From positions 1-38,775 of the forward strand of contig CAJWKT010000008.1 in assembly GCA_913041665.1 (NCBI GenBank): a stretch of DNA of 38,775 nucleotides, in the 5' to 3' direction. The position numbers were made by a program, and so were the translations under genes. The notes beneath the pieces are model-generated. The model did not search any database, had not been told where the DNA came from, and saw nothing but the letters and a program-made list of their open reading frames with translations. This DNA is from an uncultured Gammaproteobacteria bacterium. Its GTDB lineage: Bacteria > Pseudomonadota > Gammaproteobacteria > Steroidobacterales > Rariloculaceae. This document shows positions 33,272 to 38,775 of the stretch, one piece after another (within the stretch, counting starts at the first letter, position 1; every line of letters begins with the position of its first letter).

Positions 33272-35350
33272 GTGATTAAAAAAAATACAGTGATGGAGCG
33301 TTCGGCCGCAAGTTTGCGGGGTGTAGGCCCAAAAACAGCAGAGCGCCTGACGCGTTTGGGAGTTCAAAAGTGGGGGGATCTCGCTTTTCTCTTTCCGATT
33401 CGCTATGAAGACCGGACGCAGGTAAGGGTTCTGGGAAGCTTATCGCCCGGAGAAAAAGTTCTTGTCGAGGGGGTTTTAGAGCTCGCTGAAGTAGCTTTCG
33501 GCCGTCGGCGCTCCTTCTTGTGCCGGATCGCCGATGGTACAGGTGCACTTACACTAAGATTTTTCTATTTTTCCCGTGTACAGCAAAAAAATCTGAAAAA
33601 GGGTATCCGACTAAGATGCTATGGAGAGGTGCGAGTAGGTCCGACGGGGCTTGAGATGATTCATCCAGAGTACCGGATACTATCCTTATCAGAAAACCCA
33701 CCTAGCTTGACCTTAACACCAATATATCCAGCTACTCACGGTTTATACCAGCAAAAGTTGAGGGATTTAGTTCAACAGGTCTTGGATGCTCTGCTAAATA
33801 ACCCCCCGGCAGATTATGTGTCCAGCCTATTATGCGGTAATTGGCCTTCTTTTTTGGAAGCCCTAATATTTCTACATGGGCCACCCCCTGACGCTGATGT
33901 AGCGACTTTAGTTAACGGTCGCCATTCTTGTCAAAAGAGGATGGCGCTGGAGGAGTTAATTGCACAACGACTTAGTTTGAGGCAACTGAAAATAAGTGCC
34001 AGCAAGGATCGGGCTGAACCCCTAGAAGACCAACACTGTTGGCTACAGGCCATACAAAAATTACTACCATTCCATTTGACAAAGGCACAAAGTTTGGCAC
34101 TAGAAGATATTGTCAATGACTTAAACCGTCCGGTGCCAATGCTTAGATTACTACATGGCGATGTGGGCTCGGGTAAAACTGTTTTAGCTGTCTTGGCTTC
34201 GGCTGTGGCAGCATCAAGTTTTTGCCAGAGTGCTGTGATGGTGCCGACAGAACTGCTTGCTGAACAACATTTTTCCAATTTTCGTCGTTGGCTTGAGCCC
34301 TTAGGTGTAAATGTAGCGTACTTAACCGGATCGACTACCGGAAAGGTTCGAAAAGAGGTACTTACTAGTATTGCTAATGGCAAGGTCCAAGTTGTTGTGG
34401 GAACGCACGCACTCTTTTCAGAGGATGTCAGGTTTTATAAATTAGGGTTAATTATCGTCGATGAGCAACATCGGTTTGGCGTTGATCAGCGACTTCAGCT
34501 TAGGCTCAAGGGTATAAGTAGAGGACTTTGCCCGCATCAGCTTGTAATGTCTGCAACGCCAATCCCTCGTACTTTGGCAATGACGGCTTACGCTGACCTT
34601 GATTGCTCGGTGATCGCTGAGTTGCCGGCAGGGCGAAAACCGGTTCGTACGGTTGTAGTACCAGATAATAGGCGAGATCAGCTGGTACAGAGAGTTATAC
34701 AACATTGCAAAGAAGGTCAGCAGGCGTACTGGGTATGCCCGATTATAGAAGAATCCGACACGATGGAACTTCAGGCCGCCGAAGATCTAGAACAGGATCT
34801 CACCGAGGGTATGTTTGAGCTGAGTGTGGGTCTTTTGCATGGAAAAATGAAGGTTGTAGAAAAAGAGCGAGTTATGCGTGCCTTCAAGGAAAAAAAAGTT
34901 GATGTGTTAGTGGCGACTACTATTGTTGAGGTGGGCGTAGATATTCCAAACGCCACATTGATGGTCGTGGAAAATTCGGACAGGATGGGATTAGGGCAGC
35001 TTCATCAACTGCGCGGACGGGTAGGAAGGGGCGATGATGCTTCTAGTTGCGTTTTATTATATAAGCCTCCTCTTTCCAATATTGCCAGGGAGCGGTTGCA
35101 GGTGTTGAGAGAAACAAGCGATGGGTTTCGGATTGCAGAGAAAGATCTCGAGCTTCGGGGTGCTGGCGAAGTTCTCGGGACCCGCCAGGCTGGAATTGTG
35201 GAACTCACAATAGCCGACCTTGTGCGAAATGCAGATTTGCTCCCTATGGTCATCAAGGTATCGGAAGAACTTCTAGAGGTTTTTCCGGATCGTGTTGACC
35301 CACTTATCGAACGCTGGATCAGCGGGCGCTCGCAGTATGGGTCTGTATGA
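33272..35350 (+). CDS. recG: ATP-dependent DNA helicase RecG
   Basis: Branch-migration helicase that reverses stalled forks and processes Holliday junctions, R-loops and D-loops. It has 692 residues, as in E. coli (693). The N-terminal wedge domain has LRGVGPKTAERL and FPIRYEDR. Helicase motifs: Walker A LLHGDVGSGKTV (near residue 294), DExH as VDEQHRFGV (near 396), MSATPIPRTLAMT, and QLRGRVGRG, followed by the C-terminal DGFRIAEKDLELRGAGEVLGTRQ. The GTG at 33272 is used. A start at the ATG at 33293 (MERSAASLRGVG) is equally possible. It overlaps ubiA by an ATGA-type junction. Confidence 0.96.
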   Translation: MIKKNTVMERSAASLRGVGPKTAERLTRLGVQKWGDLAFLFPIRYEDRTQVRVLGSLSPGEKVLVEGVLELAEVAFGRRRSFLCRIADGTGALTLRFFYFSRVQQKNLKKGIRLRCYGEVRVGPTGLEMIHPEYRILSLSENPPSLTLTPIYPATHGLYQQKLRDLVQQVLDALLNNPPADYVSSLLCGNWPSFLEALIFLHGPPPDADVATLVNGRHSCQKRMALEELIAQRLSLRQLKISASKDRAEPLEDQHCWLQAIQKLLPFHLTKAQSLALEDIVNDLNRPVPMLRLLHGDVGSGKTVLAVLASAVAASSFCQSAVMVPTELLAEQHFSNFRRWLEPLGVNVAYLTGSTTGKVRKEVLTSIANGKVQVVVGTHALFSEDVRFYKLGLIIVDEQHRFGVDQRLQLRLKGISRGLCPHQLVMSATPIPRTLAMTAYADLDCSVIAELPAGRKPVRTVVVPDNRRDQLVQRVIQHCKEGQQAYWVCPIIEESDTMELQAAEDLEQDLTEGMFELSVGLLHGKMKVVEKERVMRAFKEKKVDVLVATTIVEVGVDIPNATLMVVENSDRMGLGQLHQLRGRVGRGDDASSCVLLYKPPLSNIARERLQVLRETSDGFRIAEKDLELRGAGEVLGTRQAGIVELTIADLVRNADLLPMVIKVSEELLEVFPDRVDPLIERWISGRSQYGSV

Positions 35351-36270
35351 TGGGTAGGTTTTCCGCATTCAGCAGATATGCGCGGCGATGTGTGGCACGG
35401 GCTGGTGTTATTTTTTGTCAGTATCCAGCCTACGCTCGTCTGATGCGACTACACCGCCCGATTGGAATTTGGCTTTTGCTTTGGCCAACATTGTGGGGAC
35501 TTTGGATTGCAAGCCACGGTCAGCCCATGGAGAAACTCCTTATTATTTTTGTTATCGGAACCATCGTCATGCGTTCCGCCGGATGTATCGTCAATGATTT
35601 TGCAGATCGCTCGGTTGACCCATATGTGAAAAGAACAAGTGATAGACCACTAGCCACGGGTGAGGTATCTTCCCATGAAGCTTTTATAGTGTTCGCTGGA
35701 CTTTTGATTGTGGCTCTAAGTCTAGTCTTGACTCTTAATAGATTCACTCAAATTCTCTCTGTTATCGGCCTGGCCATTACAGTTATTTACCCATTTACTA
35801 AGCGCTTTATTTCTACTCCTCAGTTTATGCTAGGAATCGCATTTGCCTGGGGAGTACCTATGGCTTTTGCAGCCCATCTTGGGGAGGTACCTCGGGTTGG
35901 GTGGCTTTTGTTTTTAGGAGCAATTGTTTGGGGTGTTATCTATGATACCGAATACGCTATGGCTGACCGAGAAGAAGATCTAAAAATCGGCGTTAGATCG
36001 ATAGCAATACTTTTTGGTGACCTGGACAAAATGCTTTTGTGGACTTTGCAGGTGATCTTTTTTGGAACTCTGGTATTAGTGGGGAAAGGTGAGGATTTGG
36101 GTTTTTGGTATTTTGGAGGCTTAGGAGCTGCAGGTTTTTTTGCCCTTTATCAGCAGTATCTTATAAAGGATCGTGATTCTGAGCGTTGTTTTCGCGCTTT
36201 TATGAGCAATTCTGCCTTAGGGGCATGTATTTTTGTCGGCATGGCACTCGATTATTTATTCCATAATTAG
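35347..36270 (+). CDS. ubiA: 4-hydroxybenzoate polyprenyltransferase
   Basis: Inner-membrane prenyltransferase joining a polyprenyl chain to 4-hydroxybenzoate in ubiquinone synthesis. It has 307 residues and about eight or nine transmembrane helices. The two magnesium-binding aspartate motifs are NDFADRSVD (N83-D91) and YDTEYAMADREED (about 199-211). The substrate motif RLHRPIGIWLLLWPT lies at 34-48. Two ATGs lie in tandem at the start, the first overlapping the recG stop (ATGATG around 35347). No ubiC is present beside it. The side-chain length cannot be read from sequence. Confidence 0.95.
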   Translation: MMGRFSAFSRYARRCVARAGVIFCQYPAYARLMRLHRPIGIWLLLWPTLWGLWIASHGQPMEKLLIIFVIGTIVMRSAGCIVNDFADRSVDPYVKRTSDRPLATGEVSSHEAFIVFAGLLIVALSLVLTLNRFTQILSVIGLAITVIYPFTKRFISTPQFMLGIAFAWGVPMAFAAHLGEVPRVGWLLFLGAIVWGVIYDTEYAMADREEDLKIGVRSIAILFGDLDKMLLWTLQVIFFGTLVLVGKGEDLGFWYFGGLGAAGFFALYQQYLIKDRDSERCFRAFMSNSALGACIFVGMALDYLFHN

Positions 36271-36314
36271 GCTGTCAGCTTAATGGGTAATATGGCTTCT
36301 CATGGTTGACAGCC
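36270..36314. repeat. Inverted repeat between ubiA and bioB
   Basis: GGCTGTCA (36270-36277) and TGACAGCC (36307-36314) are exact complements separated by 29 bases, in the 92-base gap. No T-run follows, so it is unlikely to be a Rho-independent terminator. It could be a protein-binding site or a weak hairpin. Confidence 0.4.
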
Positions 36315-36362
36315 GGATTTCTAAGTTATCTGATACACAGAGTTCTGGGTAATTAGTAGCGT

Positions 36363-37274
36363 ATGCTTTTAGCGAGAAAAGAAATTTCTGTGGGAAGCCT
36401 CAAGCTAAATGCTATTCCGAGGCAGGACTGGAGTAGGATAGAAGTAGGGTCACTCTTTCGTCTTCCTTTTAACGACCTCTTGTATGCTGCTCAATGGGTA
36501 CATCGGCAGAACTTTGAGCCAAATACAGTACAAATTTCAACCCTAGTATCTATTAAAACGGGTTCGTGTCCGGAAGACTGCGCGTACTGCCCGCAGAGTA
36601 TTCGCTATGACACTGGTATCCATACTCATGAACTGATGTCACTTGAGGACATTCGTCAGGCAGCTCAGGAAGCTAAGGCAGCTGGAGCCACTCGTTTTTG
36701 TATGGGTGCGGCGTACCGGGGCCCCAAAGATACTGAGTTGAAAATCATAAAAGAGATGATTCGTGAAGTCGGCGAACTAGGTCTTGAGACCTGCGCAACA
36801 CTGGGGCTGTTGACTCCAGGCCAAGCTGAATCATTGGCTGACTCAGGACTTGATTATTACAACCACAACTTGGACACATCAGAGTCCTTCTACCCAAAAA
36901 TTATCACCACCCGGCGCTACCAAGACCGACTCGAGACGCTGAAGAATGTCCGGTCAGCTGGCATCAAGGTTTGTTGTGGTGGAATTTTAGGAATGGGAGA
37001 GAGTCGTGAAGACAGGATTCAGCTCATGCATACACTAGCAACGTTGTCTGAACATCCAGAAAGTGTACCAATAAACCACCTTGTTAAGATTCCAGGCACG
37101 CCTCTCGCTAGTGCTGAAGCGCTGGATAGCCTAGAGTTCGTTCGCGCTGTGGGTGTTGCGCGTATTTTGATGCCGTGCGCCCACGTACGACTATCCGCGG
37201 GCCGGACTGATTTTAGTGATGAACTGAGAATGGAATATTCGACGAAGACAAGATGTTGTTTCAGCCTTCCTTGA
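36363..37274 (+). CDS. bioB: Biotin synthase, C-terminally truncated
   Basis: Radical SAM enzyme that inserts sulfur into dethiobiotin. The SAM cluster ligands are C69, C73 and C76 in [38 protein letters not shown] and LVKIPGTPL are all family motifs. The arginine ligand of the [2Fe-2S] cluster is R281 in VRLSAGR. Homology ends after SDEL (about residue 287, near 37225). The remaining residues are unrelated to BioB and read out of frame into a mutS sequence. Native BioB continues about 45-60 residues with CFMAGANSIFYG and LLTT motifs, which complete the barrel. The product as read is probably inactive. The usual next genes (bioF, bioH, bioC, bioD) are absent. Confidence 0.9.
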   Translation: MLLARKEISVGSLKLNAIPRQDWSRIEVGSLFRLPFNDLLYAAQWVHRQNFEPNTVQISTLVSIKTGSCPEDCAYCPQSIRYDTGIHTHELMSLEDIRQAAQEAKAAGATRFCMGAAYRGPKDTELKIIKEMIREVGELGLETCATLGLLTPGQAESLADSGLDYYNHNLDTSESFYPKIITTRRYQDRLETLKNVRSAGIKVCCGGILGMGESREDRIQLMHTLATLSEHPESVPINHLVKIPGTPLASAEALDSLEFVRAVGVARILMPCAHVRLSAGRTDFSDELRMEYSTKTRCCFSLP

Positions 37275-38661
37275 AGACCAGAGCGCTCGTTCTCGTATGC
37301 AAGGCCTGCTCGACCAAGTATCTGATCTCGAAAGACTCACGAACCGCGTTCGAACCAATACCGCCACACCACGTGATCTCGCCTCGTTACGCACTGGACT
37401 CGCGGTTGTCCCTGAGATCCTTGAGGCGCTTCCCGATGGTGTGACTGCTGGCGGTGCTGTTATCGGGAGAATCCACTCGTCGATAGAAGCTGTAGAGCTT
37501 CTGAGTGCAGCGATTCCCGAAGATCCTTCGATCAGCGTGGGAGAGGGCTCGGCGATTCGAGAAGGTTTCCATCCTGAACTCGATGAAGTGCGATCGCTCT
37601 CAGGTGATGCACGTTCAAGCATCGCAGCGCTGGAAGCTGATCACCGAGAAATGACCGGAATAAAAAGCCTAAAAATTGGCTATAACCGAGTGTTTGGCTA
37701 CTACCTCGAAGTCACAAAATCCAATGTTCATCTGGTTCCTGAAACGTTTGAACGCCGTCAGACGCTGGTCAACGGTGAACGCTTTATCACCCCTGAACTC
37801 AAAGAGCTTGAATCGAAAATACTAAACGCAAGAGACCGGATCAGTGAGCTTGAACGTGAAATCTTCAGGCGGGTTTGCGCCGAGATAGCCGTCTACGGAG
37901 AACGCATCATGGAGTCAGCCAGCGCGCTCGGTGTACTAGATGCGCTTGTGTCGATGTCACAGGCCGCCGCCGAGAACGGCTGGGTACTACCTCAGGTCGA
38001 CGATGACACGTTTCTCGAGATCGAAGCGGGCAGGCATCCATTAGTTGAATCGTCGCTTGGGCCGGGCCGCTTCGTGCCAAACGATCTCGATCTTTCAAAC
38101 TCCGATCGTCAGGTGATGATCATTACTGGGCCGAACATGTCCGGTAAGTCGACATACATACGTCAGGCCGCGGTACTTGTGCTTATGGCGCAGGTTGGCA
38201 GCTTCATTCCTGCTGCGAAAGCCCGAATTGGTGTGGTCGACCGGATATTTACTCGAGCTGGCCTTTCCGACGACATTTCAGGTGGTCAGTCTACATTCAT
38301 GGTGGAAATGGTCGAAACAGCATCGATCCTTAATCAGGCAACTAACCGATCGCTGGCAGTACTAGACGAGATTGGTCGTGGCACCTCGACCTATGACGGG
38401 CTTGCGATTGCCCGTTCAGTTGCCGAGCACATCCATAACTCGCCCAAACTGGGCTGCAAGACGCTATTTGCTACTCACTATCACGAGCTCACACAACTTT
38501 CGACAAAGCTCGAGCACGTGGACAATGCGACTGTGACTGTTCGGGAATGGCAGGGAGATGTGATTTTCTTACATGAGGTTAAAAAGGGGGCTGCAGATCG
38601 GTCTTATGGCGTGCAAGTCGCAAAACTGGCTGGGTTACCTAAACCTGCGAAATGCTTGTAA
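37237..38661 (+). pseudogene. mutS: mutS fragment (DNA mismatch repair), truncated at both ends
   Basis: Homology to MutS begins at about 37237 with [13 protein letters not shown], inside the core domain, directly after the bioB homology ends. The first available ATG is at 37297. The mismatch-reading and connector domains are missing. Present are the clamp region with YNRVFGYYLEVTKSN and RQTLVNGERF, then the ATPase: Walker A GPNMSGKSTYIRQ (near 38131), DDISGGQSTFMVEM, Walker B LAVLDEIGRGTSTYDGLA and FATHYHEL. The C-terminus stops abruptly after AGLPKPAKCL, where full-length MutS continues for tens of residues. The DDISGGQSTF form differs from the DDLASGRSTF form of gammaproteobacteria, so the piece probably has a foreign source. 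Without its N-terminus it could not recognise mismatches. Confidence 0.88.
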
Positions 38662-38682
38662 AGGCGATTACGCATTATATTT

Positions 38683-38714
38683 AAAGCGCTAGCGCCCCTC
38701 TGCTGGCGTTTTTT
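38683..38714 (+). terminator. Rho-independent terminator
   Basis: AAAGCGCTAGC (38683-38693) pairs along its length with GCTGGCGTTTT (38702-38712), 11 pairs including two G-T, around an 8-base loop, and a six-T run (38709-38714) follows. It lies 22 bases after the mutS fragment's stop codon. Confidence 0.8.
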
Positions 38715-38775
38715 CTTTCACACATTCCATAAAATTACTTTCTCCTCTCATCACAGTATCGATTGTTGCATATCA
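38715..38775. other. Window edge after terminator
   Basis: An AT-rich tail with no recognisable feature. Confidence 0.3.

Noticed and set aside
37297-38661. The fragment as an intact MutS2 or a minimal MutS-like gene
   Set aside because: It lacks the Smr domain of MutS2. Its motifs align with the middle and ATPase parts of full-length MutS1, and the frame begins in mid-domain, directly after bioB homology.
1-38775. CRISPR arrays, rRNA and tRNA genes
   Set aside because: No spaced direct repeats, rRNA landmarks or tRNA cloverleaf signals were seen in the intergenic stretches.

Overview
The window looks like chromosomal DNA from a gammaproteobacterium of medium GC content, probably uncultured and marine. 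Gene content, the proteins themselves (TrpEGDCFBA, FadD, YbbA/TesA, PBP1A, hexameric-type GltA, RpoZ, bifunctional SpoT) and synteny blocks such as rph-rdgB and gmk-rpoZ-spoT-ridA-recG-ubiA all point there. The genus cannot be named from sequence alone. Many of these genes (trpA/B, aroB/K, ponA, rpmE, rph, gmk, rpoZ, spoT, recG, ubiA) lie near the replication origin in Pseudomonas, as I recall, so the window may be origin-proximal.

Layout. (1) Positions 73-7047, minus strand: one compact trp operon, trpL-trpE-trpG-trpD-trpC-trpF-trpB-trpA, with a DUF2007/zinc-ribbon gene as last cistron. A complete attenuator lies upstream: a 25-residue leader peptide with tandem Trp codons and mutually exclusive 1:2, 2:3 and 3:4 hairpins. 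Its best promoter would start transcription almost at the leader AUG. (2) 7073-11756: accessory genes, with a divergent SLC13-type transporter carrying RCK_C domains, an ABC exporter and a haloalkane dehalogenase with an intact catalytic pentad. (3) 11895-18966: ppc, a ycgN-family gene with an apparent one-base frameshift, divergent ybbA/tesA whose start codons overlap, fadD and pyrF. (4) 18993-26794: dgt, aroB, aroK, divergent mrcA (PBP1A), a nucleotidyltransferase-fold protein with a degenerate acidic motif, gltA and rpmE. (5) 26795-27129: an AT-rich intergenic stretch bracketed by two perfect DnaA boxes, a candidate replication origin. (6) 27130-36270: rdgB-rph on the minus strand, then yicC, gmk, rpoZ, spoT, ridA, recG and ubiA on the plus strand. 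(7) 36363-38714: bioB, cut off after about 285 codons and joined directly to a mutS fragment that lacks its 5' part and its extreme 3' end and does not read as gammaproteobacterial, followed by a strong terminator. This right end looks like an assembly chimera or an illegitimate recombination scar.

How the genes fit together. The trp operon makes tryptophan from chorismate, and aroK/aroB supply the shikimate pathway upstream. ppc and gltA feed the TCA cycle. tesA and fadD form a tight pair for releasing and activating fatty acids. gmk, rpoZ and spoT link GTP supply, RNA polymerase and the stringent response. dgt, rdgB, recG and the DnaA-box region concern nucleotide-pool hygiene and DNA maintenance. 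I see no tRNA, rRNA, CRISPR array, insertion sequence, integrase or prophage gene.
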